In this document: positions 24,753-33,340 of the stretch, piece by piece
How positions within the stretch are numbered: the first letter of the stretch is position 1
Layout of the letters: each line of letters opens with the position of its first letter
Source: an uncultured Chloracidobacterium sp.
Lineage (GTDB): Bacteria; Acidobacteriota; Blastocatellia; Pyrinomonadales; Pyrinomonadaceae
Length of the DNA stretch: 64,000 nucleotides
NCBI GenBank assembly: GCA_936914845.1
Contig: CAKZGE010000011.1
Location: forward strand, 1-64,000
Reading direction: 5' to 3'
Position numbers and translations under genes: made by a program
Notes under the pieces: model-generated
The model's database searches: none
What the model was told of the DNA's origin: nothing
What the model saw: only the letters and a program-made list of their open reading frames with translations

Positions 24753-27050
24753 ATGGCCATTACGCTCGAAACACCCATCATAGATCTGCACCGCAGTTCG
24801 CTCGCCGGGCTTTCGTCGGCAATGGCAAAGCGGTTGGCGGTTTCGGTCGCCGCCTATGCGGCAAAGCCGGAGGCCGCCGACGCAACGGTCGAAGACCTGC
24901 TCGGATATTTTCCGATGAGGTATGAGGACCGTTCAAATTTTTTGACTACGGACCAACTTTACGATGGTATCGAAGCTTCGGTCGAGGTCTATACGCGGGT
25001 TGCCGGCGGATATCAGGTGGGCAAGAACCGTTCCCGCAGCCAACCGCCGCTCTATATTTTCGAGCTTAGCGGCAGCGACCGTGATCGGACATCGAAACCG
25101 GTCGTTGTGTGGTGGTTCCTTTCCGGTAAAGGCGGAGCAAATGTCGTAAATTATTATAAAAGCCGCTTCGAACGCGGCACACGTTTCGTTGCGTTCGGCA
25201 AATGGGAATGGGACGCTCGCCGCAATACATTCGCTTTAAAATTGGCCAAACCCGATGAACTGGAGATACTGCCGCTGCCGGGCGAGGACATTCCTGAATT
25301 GTGGAACGGGACGGTTGAACCATCAGCAAACGCCGCCGAAAACGAAGGCGGCCTGGAGGGCGACGGCGATCCGCGATTTGCGGTGATCCACAGCGGCCGC
25401 AACGTTCCGATCTACCGGAAGCTGGGCCAGTTCCAAACAAAGCGGCTGCGCGAGATAATTTACGCGGTGCTCAGCGAGCTCGAAGACACCCCTGCTACCG
25501 ACCATTTACCACCCGAGCTGTTGAAAGAGCATGGTCTTATCTCAAGAGCACAGGCGATCAAAGAGGTTCATTTCCCGCCCGACGGTTCCGTGCTTTCCGA
25601 ATATGAGAGCTTCCGCAGCCCGGCTCACCGGCGGCTTATTTTTGAAGAATTGTTTTGGGTATCGTTCGCTTTGCGGCTGCAGCGAGGCGTCAGGCGTGAT
25701 GAGACCAAGAGCCGTTTGATCGAGATCTCGCCCGCCACCAAGGAAAAAATGGCAGCCATATTACCGTTCAAGCTGACGGCCGCCCAAAAAAAGGTGTCCG
25801 TAGAGATCTTCAGCGACCTGACATCGGCCTCGCCGATGAATCGGCTGATCCAGGGCGATGTCGGCAGCGGCAAGACCATCGTTGCCTTTTTGGCGATGCT
25901 GGCGGCGGCCGAAAGCGGTTATCAATCTGCGATCATGGCTCCGACCGAGATCCTCGCCGATCAGCATTTTCGTAACGCCCAGGCGATATTTAGCGGAACC
26001 GGATATACCGTGGGACTATTGACCGGCAGCATGAGATCGGCCGAAAAAGCGAAGATGAGAAAAGCTATCGCCGAAGGTTTGGTTCAGATCATTGTCGGAA
26101 CCCACGCGATCATTCAAGACGGTGTCGAATTCGAAGACCTGGGATTAGCTGTGATCGACGAACAGCACCGGTTCGGCGTTCTGCAGCGGGCGGAGCTGCG
26201 CGAACGCGGCCAGGACCCCGATATTCTGGTTATGACCGCCACACCGATCCCGCGGTCATTGGCGATGACATTGTACGGCGATCTTGATGTTTCGGTCATC
26301 GACGAACTGCCCCCCGGACGAACGCCGGTCAAAACCGTCGTCTTGGGCGAAGATCAGCGTTCCGGTGTCTATCGCGGCATTGAACGCGAGGTCAGTTTGG
26401 GTCGCCAAGTGTTCGTCGTTTATCCGCTTGTGGAGGAATCTGAAAAGCTTGATCTGAAAGCCGCGGTAAAAATGCACGAAGAGCTGAGCGAAAAGGTGTT
26501 TCCGCAACTGCGTGTCGGGTTGCTGCACGGTAAAATGAAGCCCGCCGAAAAGGATGCTGTGATGCAGCAATTCGTCAACGGTGAATTGAACATACTTGTT
26601 TCAACGACCGTTATCGAGGTCGGTGTCGATGTACCGAACGCTTCGCTGATGATAATCGAACATGCTGAAAGATTTGGTCTTTCACAGCTGCACCAGATGC
26701 GCGGACGGGTCGGACGCGGTGCCGAACAAAGCTTCTGCATTCTGTTGACCGGCGACAAACGCACGGCCGCAGCAAAAGAGCGGCTCGGCATTATGGAGGA
26801 AACCAACGATGGTTTTCGCATCGCCGAAAAGGACCTCGACATTCGCGGTGAGGGAGAGATATTAGGCACCCGCCAGGCCGGAGCTCGCACATTTCGAATA
26901 GCCAATCTCGTCCGCGACCGCGAGTTGCTGCAGACCGCGTCCGCCGCCGCCGACCATTATCTCGAAGAGCGTCGTTTAACCGCCGAAACCTCTCGGCTTA
27001 TCGAATATGTTCATTCGGATCCTCGATTTCGCCTTGGTGGAATTGGCTGA
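24753..27050 (+). CDS. recG: ATP-dependent DNA helicase RecG
   Basis: RecG remodels stalled replication forks and Holliday junctions. The 765-residue protein has the N-terminal wedge/OB region (with DLLGYFPMRYEDR as in RecG). The SF2 helicase has Walker A GDVGSGKTIVAF, Walker B as DEQHRFG, motif III TATPIPRSLAMTLYGDLD and motif VI QMRGRVGRG. The C-terminal TRG-like motif region (LDIRGEGEILGTRQAG) is also present. An insert of about 40-60 residues near 185-215 (SANAAENEGGLEGDGDP) is acidic and glycine-rich and lies in the linker. It follows the YhhQ gene with a 2-base gap. Confidence 0.97.
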   Translation: MAITLETPIIDLHRSSLAGLSSAMAKRLAVSVAAYAAKPEAADATVEDLLGYFPMRYEDRSNFLTTDQLYDGIEASVEVYTRVAGGYQVGKNRSRSQPPLYIFELSGSDRDRTSKPVVVWWFLSGKGGANVVNYYKSRFERGTRFVAFGKWEWDARRNTFALKLAKPDELEILPLPGEDIPELWNGTVEPSANAAENEGGLEGDGDPRFAVIHSGRNVPIYRKLGQFQTKRLREIIYAVLSELEDTPATDHLPPELLKEHGLISRAQAIKEVHFPPDGSVLSEYESFRSPAHRRLIFEELFWVSFALRLQRGVRRDETKSRLIEISPATKEKMAAILPFKLTAAQKKVSVEIFSDLTSASPMNRLIQGDVGSGKTIVAFLAMLAAAESGYQSAIMAPTEILADQHFRNAQAIFSGTGYTVGLLTGSMRSAEKAKMRKAIAEGLVQIIVGTHAIIQDGVEFEDLGLAVIDEQHRFGVLQRAELRERGQDPDILVMTATPIPRSLAMTLYGDLDVSVIDELPPGRTPVKTVVLGEDQRSGVYRGIEREVSLGRQVFVVYPLVEESEKLDLKAAVKMHEELSEKVFPQLRVGLLHGKMKPAEKDAVMQQFVNGELNILVSTTVIEVGVDVPNASLMIIEHAERFGLSQLHQMRGRVGRGAEQSFCILLTGDKRTAAAKERLGIMEETNDGFRIAEKDLDIRGEGEILGTRQAGARTFRIANLVRDRELLQTASAAADHYLEERRLTAETSRLIEYVHSDPRFRLGGIG

Positions 27051-27096
27051 TGTGAAATCGCCGGTCGTATGCTAAAATCTACCTGCATTCATCCTA

Positions 27097-27867
27097 ATGG
27101 AAAACAGTCGTCCTAAAACATCCAACTCCGCTAAGGGCACTAACCTCCGCGAATCGCGGCGGGGCGGAAAGATGCGTCGCGAAACGGTCAACGGAAATCG
27201 TCTGGCGGCCAAAAAGCAGGCTCCGCGCCGCACCGATCGGTCAAAGCTCTATATTCCGCCGGCGAAACCACGTCAACCCAAACCGCCCGAGCAAAAGCTG
27301 CCGCCGGTAACGAATGTTCTGCAGGTTTCCGAAGGAGCCCGGCACGGCGAACTGCTGCTGAATTCCGAATCGCCGAAAACACGGCCGACGCCGCTCAAGC
27401 TTCGCGAGGCAGCGTTCAAAGCTCTCGGAAAACGAATTCGCCTGGCCCGCTTTCTCGACATCGGCAGCGGCTGCGGCATGATGGGCATCGAGGCCATTTC
27501 GCGCGGAGCAATGCTCGCAACGATGGTCGAACGTTCGGCGAAAATGTGCAGCTTTATTCGCGGCAATCTGCAGCTTTGCTCCATCAAACCCGGCCATGGT
27601 GAATTGATCGAGATAGAGGCGCTTCCATTTCTGAAACGCACCGCCGGCCGCCGAAAGTGGGAGATCGTCTTTGTCGGACTGCTCGAACAGCCCGGCACCA
27701 TAGCTATACTTGAATTCCTTTCAAGCGGCAAGGGTATGAACAAAGGCGGACAGGTCGTCGTCGAGACCCGAGGCGAAGATCGGTTGCCGGAAATGATCGG
27801 AAAGCTTCGCCGCTGGCGCGAGACCGACCACGAAGGCCGCAGGTTGACCTTTTTTGCGATGACCTAG
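27097..27867 (+). CDS. RsmD-like methyltransferase paralogue with degenerate catalytic motif
   Basis: The 256-residue protein is homologous to RsmD (16S rRNA G966 N2-methyltransferase). It has the RPT(P)xxLREAxFxxL segment at about 97-110 and the SAM motif I FLDIGSGCGMMGIEAISRG at about 119-137. The N-terminal about 75 residues are a basic, Pro/Lys/Arg-rich extension not found in RsmD. Where RsmD carries the catalytic DPPY/NPPY, this protein has VFVGLLEQ (about 191-198). The base-flipping Pro-Pro-aromatic motif is therefore missing. It lies 52 bases upstream of a normal rsmD. A SAM- or RNA-binding non-catalytic role, or an altered chemistry, is possible. Confidence 0.8.
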   Translation: MENSRPKTSNSAKGTNLRESRRGGKMRRETVNGNRLAAKKQAPRRTDRSKLYIPPAKPRQPKPPEQKLPPVTNVLQVSEGARHGELLLNSESPKTRPTPLKLREAAFKALGKRIRLARFLDIGSGCGMMGIEAISRGAMLATMVERSAKMCSFIRGNLQLCSIKPGHGELIEIEALPFLKRTAGRRKWEIVFVGLLEQPGTIAILEFLSSGKGMNKGGQVVVETRGEDRLPEMIGKLRRWRETDHEGRRLTFFAMT

Positions 27868-27918
27868 GAGCGGTCGTCTGTTTTGCAATTTTCTTAGCTA
27901 AGACGTTATCCTCATCCT

Positions 27919-28473
27919 ATGCGGATCATTGCCGGACTTTACGGCGGCAGAACCTTACGAAGCCCGGCGGATCATAAGATCCGGCCCACCTCTGACCGGC
28001 TGCGCGAAACACTTTTCAATATTCTGGCACCACGCATTGACCACACGACGCGATTTCTCGACCTTTGCTCCGGGACGGGTGCGATCGGGATCGAGGCCGT
28101 TTCTCGGGGTGTCGGACAGGTCACATTCGTTGATCGTTCGCGGCGCGCGTGTGCTTTGATAGAAGATAATCTTGATCTGCTTAACATTCCCGAACACCAG
28201 ACCTCCATTGTGTGCCTAACGGCGGAGACCTTTTCAGGCCGTGATCATGCCGAAGGTTGGGACATCATTTACTATGACCCGCCCTATGACCACGATTATT
28301 CGACCGTTATGTTCGAATTAGGCCAGCCTTCCGTTACCCTGCTGAACGAGGGCGGCGTTTTCATTGCCGAACACCACATCAAGAATCAACTGCCGGACGC
28401 CCTCGGATTGCTGCGCCGATGGCGATTGCTGAAACAAGGCGAGACAAATCTCAGTTTTTACGAACGAAATTAA
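27919..28473 (+). CDS. rsmD: 16S rRNA (guanine966-N2)-methyltransferase RsmD
   Basis: RsmD methylates the N2 of G966 in 16S rRNA on assembled 30S subunits. The 184-residue protein begins MRIIAGLYGGRTL, the family's MRIIxGxxxGrxL start. Motif I is FLDLCSGTGAIGIEAVSRG (47-65), and the catalytic DPPY is at 120-123 (DIIYYDPPYDHDY). Length and motifs are normal. It follows the degenerate RsmD-like gene with a 51-base gap, and the EamA gene starts 1 base after its stop. Confidence 0.95.
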   Translation: MRIIAGLYGGRTLRSPADHKIRPTSDRLRETLFNILAPRIDHTTRFLDLCSGTGAIGIEAVSRGVGQVTFVDRSRRACALIEDNLDLLNIPEHQTSIVCLTAETFSGRDHAEGWDIIYYDPPYDHDYSTVMFELGQPSVTLLNEGGVFIAEHHIKNQLPDALGLLRRWRLLKQGETNLSFYERN

Positions 28474-28474
28474 T

Positions 28475-29404
28475 ATGAAAGTCTTGATCTGGCTGATACT
28501 GGCAATAATTTGGGGTTCGACTTGGATCTTCATCAAGATCGGTTTGGCAGATCTGCCGCCGATCACGTTTGCATCGGCCCGTTTCATCTTGGCGTTGTTA
28601 TTGCTCTATCCGGCAATGAAGATACTAAAGATACCTTTTCCCAAAGGGCGTGACCAATGGAAAGTGATGGCGACCACAGGCATTCTGCAATTCTCTATCA
28701 ATTACAGCAGTGTTTTTTGGAGCGAACTATATATATCGTCGGGGTTAGCTGCGGTTCTGCAGGCCACGATACCGGTTTTCGGACTGCCGCTGGCATGGTA
28801 CTTTCTTCCCCAGGAAAAGATGACGCCGCTGAAGATCATTGCAGTTCTGTTAGGCGTGGCGGGTGTTTCGGTAATATTTTTTGACCAATTGGCCATCAAC
28901 GATATGATGGCGTTCGCCGGCAGTGCGGCGATCGTTATCGGTGCCTACGCGGCGGCTCAATCTTCGGTATTGGTCAAAGCGAGGGCTTCGGGCATTCATC
29001 CGGTCGGGATACTTTTTGCACAGATGCTGTGCGGGCTGCCGCCGATCGTCATTTACGCTTTTGCCGCCGAAGGAAACCCGCTGAACCATAACTGGAGCCT
29101 GCGGGCTGTGCTTTGTTTGCTGTTTTTGACGCTGGTTGGCACCATCGCCGCATTTTGGCTATATTATTGGCTTTTAAGTAAGATCGAATCGACGCGGGCC
29201 ATGATGATATCGCTGGTCACACCGCTGTTGGCAGTTATTTTAGGAGCGGTGGTCCTAAATGAAAAGCTGCCGCCGCTAACGCTCGCCGGAGGTGTTTTGA
29301 TCCTGGCGAGCATTGCGATGATCGTTTTCCGTAAAAAGGATAGGGCTGATATACCGGAGCTTGAAGCGGCTGCCGAGGGTACTACCGGTAGTACGGCATC
29401 CTAA
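28475..29404 (+). CDS. EamA/DMT-family transporter
   Basis: The 309-residue protein has ten hydrophobic segments arranged as two EamA repeats (about 1-140 and 150-290). It starts with WLILAIIWGSTWIFIKIGL, the hallmark of the drug/metabolite transporter superfamily. The second repeat is seen in FWLYYWLLSKIESTRAMMISLVTPLLAVILG. The substrate cannot be inferred, and amino-acid or metabolite efflux is the usual role. The start is 1 base after the rsmD stop and aroC follows 11 bases downstream, so it belongs to a compact plus-strand run. Confidence 0.9.
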   Translation: MKVLIWLILAIIWGSTWIFIKIGLADLPPITFASARFILALLLLYPAMKILKIPFPKGRDQWKVMATTGILQFSINYSSVFWSELYISSGLAAVLQATIPVFGLPLAWYFLPQEKMTPLKIIAVLLGVAGVSVIFFDQLAINDMMAFAGSAAIVIGAYAAAQSSVLVKARASGIHPVGILFAQMLCGLPPIVIYAFAAEGNPLNHNWSLRAVLCLLFLTLVGTIAAFWLYYWLLSKIESTRAMMISLVTPLLAVILGAVVLNEKLPPLTLAGGVLILASIAMIVFRKKDRADIPELEAAAEGTTGSTAS

Positions 29405-29415
29405 TTGTTTAGATT

Positions 29416-30591
29416 ATGCATTTCAAATTCACAACCGCGGGCGAATCTCACGGCAGATCTTTGGTCGCCATCATCGAGGGCTTACCGGCCGGCCTGCCCA
29501 TCGACATTTCTTTTATCGACGGCGAACTTTGGCGACGGCAGCAAGGTTATGGCCGCGGCGGCCGGATGAAGATCGAGACCGACACCGTCGAGATACTTTC
29601 AGGCATACGGCACGGCAAGGCGCTCGGTTCACCGATCGCTTTGGCTATCCGCAACGATGATTTTGTGCATTGGCAAGAGGTAATGTCAGCCGAAGAGATT
29701 GCCGAGCAGCCAAAAAATCCTCGGATCGTAACTCGCCCGCGGCCGGGGCATGCAGATCTTTCCGGCGGTCAAAAATTTCAGTCTCGCGATCTCCGCGATA
29801 TTCTGGAAAGAGCTTCGGCCCGTGAAACTGCAGCTCGCGTCGCTTGCGGAGCGGTCGCCAAACAATTGCTTTCCGCTTTTGGTACGGAGATCCGCAGCCA
29901 CGTTATCAAACTCGGCAGCATTCCACCAAATCCATTGGAGTGTAATTGGGAGCAGATATCCGCCATTCCGGCCGATTCGCCGTTGAACTGTGCCGATCAA
30001 GACGCCGAAGCCGCGATGATCGCCCACATTGACGAAGCCAAGGCCAATGGCGACACGCTCGGCGGTATCTTCGAGATCGTCGCAAAAGATGTTGTTGTCG
30101 GGCTCGGTTCGCATACATCTTGGTACGAAAAACTGGATGGACGCATCGCCCAAGCGATAATGTCGATCCAGGCAGTTAAGGCCGTCGAGCTTGGCACCGG
30201 CGTGGAAAACGCGGGTAGGTTTGGCTCGGACGTTCACGATGAAATATTTTTTGACGATGCAGCGGGCTCCCGATTTGTACGAAAGACCAATCGTGCCGGC
30301 GGGTTGGAGGGCGGCATCACCAATGGCCAGGAGCTTCGTGTCAGAGGCTATCTAAAGCCCATTGCCACCCTGCGAAAGGCTCTTCATTCGGTCGATATCA
30401 ATACCAAAAATGCCGATCTCGCTGCATTTGAAAGGTCGGATATAACGGCCGTGCCGGCGGCGGGCGTCATCGGCGAAGCGATGCTGGCGATCGTGATCGC
30501 AAATGCGATGCGCGAAAAATTTGGCGGAGATTCCTTGCTCGAAATGCAGCAGAATTTCTGTTCCTACAAGAAACTGCTGGCGGACTATTGA
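29416..30591 (+). CDS. aroC: chorismate synthase
   Basis: AroC catalyses the FMN-dependent 1,4-elimination of phosphate from EPSP to make chorismate, the last shikimate-pathway step. The 391-residue protein has the signatures FTTAGESHGRSL at the N-terminus, RPRPGHADLSGGQKF near 111, and RASARETAARVACGA near 138. The C-terminal region (FGGDSLLEMQQN) is normal. This is the typical family length. Chorismate is used by PabB, whose gene is in the same window about 11 kb away. There is no shikimate cluster around it. Confidence 0.98.
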   Translation: MHFKFTTAGESHGRSLVAIIEGLPAGLPIDISFIDGELWRRQQGYGRGGRMKIETDTVEILSGIRHGKALGSPIALAIRNDDFVHWQEVMSAEEIAEQPKNPRIVTRPRPGHADLSGGQKFQSRDLRDILERASARETAARVACGAVAKQLLSAFGTEIRSHVIKLGSIPPNPLECNWEQISAIPADSPLNCADQDAEAAMIAHIDEAKANGDTLGGIFEIVAKDVVVGLGSHTSWYEKLDGRIAQAIMSIQAVKAVELGTGVENAGRFGSDVHDEIFFDDAAGSRFVRKTNRAGGLEGGITNGQELRVRGYLKPIATLRKALHSVDINTKNADLAAFERSDITAVPAAGVIGEAMLAIVIANAMREKFGGDSLLEMQQNFCSYKKLLADY

Positions 30592-30714
30592 AACATTAAC
30601 GCACACCGTAACGAACAATTTTGGCCCGTCAAAAGTTGATATCGATACGCATATGTTTGACAATTTCCGTGTTAGATCGTCCACTGAATATTGTTTCGTA
30701 TTTGAAAAACACTT

Positions 30715-31428
30715 ATGTCCAGATCAAGTTCTATTCACCCCAAGAAAGAAGTTCACCGCTCGCAGCGCGTCGGATGGTTGCGTGCCGCCGTTCTGGGAGC
30801 AAATGACGGCGTAATTTCAACTTCTGGCCTTGTGGTCGGAGTTGCCGCTGCCGGAACCGACGCACGTACCATTCTGCTGACAGGCGTCGCCGGTCTGATC
30901 TCCGGCATGATATCGATGGCGGCGGGAGAGTATGTATCGGTAAAATCACAGGCCGATACTGAAGATGCAGATCTGGCGATCGAAAAGAAAGAACTCGAAT
31001 CCGATCCTGAATTCGAGTTGGCAGAGTTAGCCGCGATCTATGTAAAACGTGGAATTGATCAGCAGTTGGCTAACCAGGTTGCCAAGGAGCTGATGGACCA
31101 CAACGCTCTCGAGGCCCACGCTCGGGACGAACTCGGGATCACCGACACCCTAAGGGCAAGGCCGGTTCAGGCTGCGGCGGCTTCGGCAGCTTCATTTGTC
31201 GCGGGGGCGATTGTACCGATAATTGCTACGCTGGCCGCACCGACCGGCGGAGAATCGATGGCGATCTTTATCGCGGCGTTGGCGTCTTTGGCCGTGCTTG
31301 GCAACATCGCCGCCTATCTCGGCGGGGCGTCGATGGTTCGCGGGGCGGCTAGGGTGATGTTTTGGGGCGCGACCGCCATGATCGTGACGTATGCTATCGG
31401 CAAGTTGTTCGATGCCAGCGGCGTTTAG
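30715..31428 (+). CDS. VIT1/CCC1-family Fe2+/Mn2+ transporter
   Basis: The 237-residue membrane protein has about five hydrophobic helices. The family signature WLRAAVLGANDGVISTSGLVVGVAAAG is at about 21-47. GLISGMISMAAGEYVSVKSQADTE follows, with the conserved metal-site Met/Glu residues, and then the cytoplasmic helical metal-binding domain (DLAIEKKELESDPEFELAELAAIY). VIT/CCC1 proteins remove ferrous iron or manganese from the cytosol. The ATG at 30715 lies 123 bases after aroC, so it may have its own promoter. It is convergent with purD. Confidence 0.92.
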   Translation: MSRSSSIHPKKEVHRSQRVGWLRAAVLGANDGVISTSGLVVGVAAAGTDARTILLTGVAGLISGMISMAAGEYVSVKSQADTEDADLAIEKKELESDPEFELAELAAIYVKRGIDQQLANQVAKELMDHNALEAHARDELGITDTLRARPVQAAAASAASFVAGAIVPIIATLAAPTGGESMAIFIAALASLAVLGNIAAYLGGASMVRGAARVMFWGATAMIVTYAIGKLFDASGV

Positions 31429-31434
31429 CTGATA

Positions 31435-32730
31435 TTAGCTGCCGATATCGCGGCGAAACTGCATTCCTTTCCATGAGATCTTTGCGGCGGCAGCGTAGGC
31501 TTTTTCGAGGGCGGCGTTCAGGTTTTCGGCAAGAGCAGTGACGCCGATAACGCGTCCGCCGGCGGTTATCAATCGGCCTTCGGCGTCGCGAGCTGTTCCG
31601 GCATGAAAGATCGAAACACCTTCGGACGCGGCGGCCGGACCGATTCCTGTAATGACGTCGCCGGTTCTCGGTTTTTCGGGATAGCCCTCGGCGGCCAAAA
31701 CGATGGTCGCGGAGCTTCCGGGCTGCCATTTGATATCAACACCTCCGAGCGTTCCCGAAAGTATCGCCTCGCAAATATCGACCAGATCCGTTTCCAACCG
31801 GACAAGTATCGATTGAGTTTCCGGGTCGCCAAATCTCACGTTATATTCGATGACATAGGGAGTTTCTTCAGCTTCCGGTTGACCGGCAGGCCGACCTATC
31901 ATCAGACCGAGAAAAAGAACTCCTTTGAAAGGAAAGCCTTCGGCGGAGCACCCGGCGAGTGTCGGTCGGACGATATCTTCAACGATCTTACGGGTCTGAG
32001 TCTCGCCCAACAATGCGTCATCGGTAAAGGTGCCCATGCCTCCCGTATTCGGGCCGGTATCGCCTTCACCGATACGTTTGTGGTCACGGGCGGGCGGCAT
32101 TAAAGCAAAATTTTCGCCGTCCGCGAATAATAATAGCGAAACCTCGCGGCCGACAAGGCATTCTTCAAGCACAATGGTCGTTGCCGCCTCTTTGCCGGCG
32201 ATCGAATCGAGTTCGCTGATCGCCTTCAAAGCTTCATTTCGGTCTTTTGCTACGACCACACCCTTGCCTGCCGCGAGTCCGTCTGCTTTCACCACCACCG
32301 GGCCGGTTTCGTCACCAAAAACCCCTTCGGCGAGCTTCTCGGCGGCTTCCTGCCGGGAACGGGCCGTAAAATAGCGGGCCGTCGGCACTCCATGGCGTTT
32401 CATCAGATCTTTTGCAAAGGATTTACTCGCTTCCAGACGGGCGGCGGCCTTCTCGGGTCCCACCAACCGCAAACCGCGGCGGGCGAATTCGTCGGCGATA
32501 CCGAGGGCCAAAGGTGTTTCTCCGCCGGCAAATGCCAGATCGATGCCCTTTTCTGCGGCAAAGTCCGCCAATCGCTCGACCTCGTCATGTCTGATAGGAA
32601 CGCATTCCGCCACCTCCGCAATACCCGCGTTTCCCGGAGCCCAAAATATGTGCGAAACCCGTGAGCTTTTTGCAAATGCGGCGCATATCGCGTGTTCGCG
32701 GCCCCCAGAGCCGATGACCAGTATCTTCAT
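31435..32730 (-). CDS. purD: phosphoribosylamine-glycine ligase (GAR synthetase)
   Basis: PurD ligates glycine to 5-phosphoribosylamine using ATP, the second step of purine synthesis. The 431-residue protein starts MKILVIGSGGREHAI, the classic PurD N-terminus. It has an ATP-grasp core with GPVVVKADGLAAGKGVVVA, the metal-site EYNVRFGDPETQ near 300, and a normal C-terminal domain (ITAGGRVIGVTALAENL). It stands apart from purA and other pur genes and is convergent with the VIT gene. Confidence 0.97.
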   Translation of the reverse strand: MKILVIGSGGREHAICAAFAKSSRVSHIFWAPGNAGIAEVAECVPIRHDEVERLADFAAEKGIDLAFAGGETPLALGIADEFARRGLRLVGPEKAAARLEASKSFAKDLMKRHGVPTARYFTARSRQEAAEKLAEGVFGDETGPVVVKADGLAAGKGVVVAKDRNEALKAISELDSIAGKEAATTIVLEECLVGREVSLLLFADGENFALMPPARDHKRIGEGDTGPNTGGMGTFTDDALLGETQTRKIVEDIVRPTLAGCSAEGFPFKGVLFLGLMIGRPAGQPEAEETPYVIEYNVRFGDPETQSILVRLETDLVDICEAILSGTLGGVDIKWQPGSSATIVLAAEGYPEKPRTGDVITGIGPAAASEGVSIFHAGTARDAEGRLITAGGRVIGVTALAENLNAALEKAYAAAAKISWKGMQFRRDIGS

Positions 32731-32773
32731 CTTTCTTTTCGGTGATTTTTTTTAGGTTCGATCAGTATTTTAC

Positions 32774-32800
32774 TTGACACTGTTAAGCAAAGGTTATAAC
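32774..32800 (+). promoter_or_regulatory. weak promoter candidate in the purD-zinc-ribbon spacer
   Basis: TTGACA (32774-32779) is followed by TATAAC (32795-32800), but the spacer is only 15 bases. It could serve the zinc-ribbon gene 150 bases downstream. The short spacing makes it doubtful. Confidence 0.3.
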
Positions 32801-32949
32801 GTCAGAAGACGGAATTCGGTCATTTTGACGAATGCCGCCCATAGAATTCTTACAGTGAATTTACTACATATCGAAGTTTTTCTAAACCCGGATGCTTGTG
32901 TATTTGCTGACTTCCCGGTTCTACCGGCATTTGTATTATGGGAGTAATA

Positions 32950-33339
32950 ATGCCCAATAGCGAATTCGATAATTATGTTCCGGAAACCACTCCGTCATCG
33001 GAACAGATCGAGTTTGAAGACATCAACCTTAGCTGCCACGACTGCGGTACCGATTTTATATGGACGGCCGGCGCCCAAATATTCTTTCGGGACAAGCAAT
33101 TGAAAAATCCGCCCAAGCGTTGCCGCGATTGCAAAAAAGCCAAGAACGAAAGATTGGCCGCGATCGAAGCCGCTCAGATGTCCGGCATCAAACAGCGGAT
33201 CGAAGTTTCGGTCAAATGTGCAAGCTGCTCTTCGGTGACAACCGTGCCTTTTTACCCTTCACAGGGACGCCCGGTCTATTGCCGCTCTTGCTATCTTGAC
33301 CAAAATCCGGCTGTGCTTTCGCCGCCGCAGATACAGTAG
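32950..33339 (+). CDS. zinc-ribbon protein with CxxC-x17-CxxC module
   Basis: The 129-residue protein contains two zinc-ribbon-like units. One is CHDCGTDFIWTAGAQ with CRDCKKAKNE (about 25-62). The other is CASCSSVTTVPF with CRSCYLDQ (about 88-112), where 17 residues separate the two CxxC pairs exactly. Proteins with the CxxC-x17-CxxC ribbon are found widely in environmental bacteria, with no established function. The ATG at 32950 is used because GGGAG is correctly spaced before it. An in-frame ATG at 32938 overlaps that site. It is convergent with a transporter gene, with stops 1 base apart. Confidence 0.8.
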   Translation: MPNSEFDNYVPETTPSSEQIEFEDINLSCHDCGTDFIWTAGAQIFFRDKQLKNPPKRCRDCKKAKNERLAAIEAAQMSGIKQRIEVSVKCASCSSVTTVPFYPSQGRPVYCRSCYLDQNPAVLSPPQIQ

Positions 33340-33340
33340 C

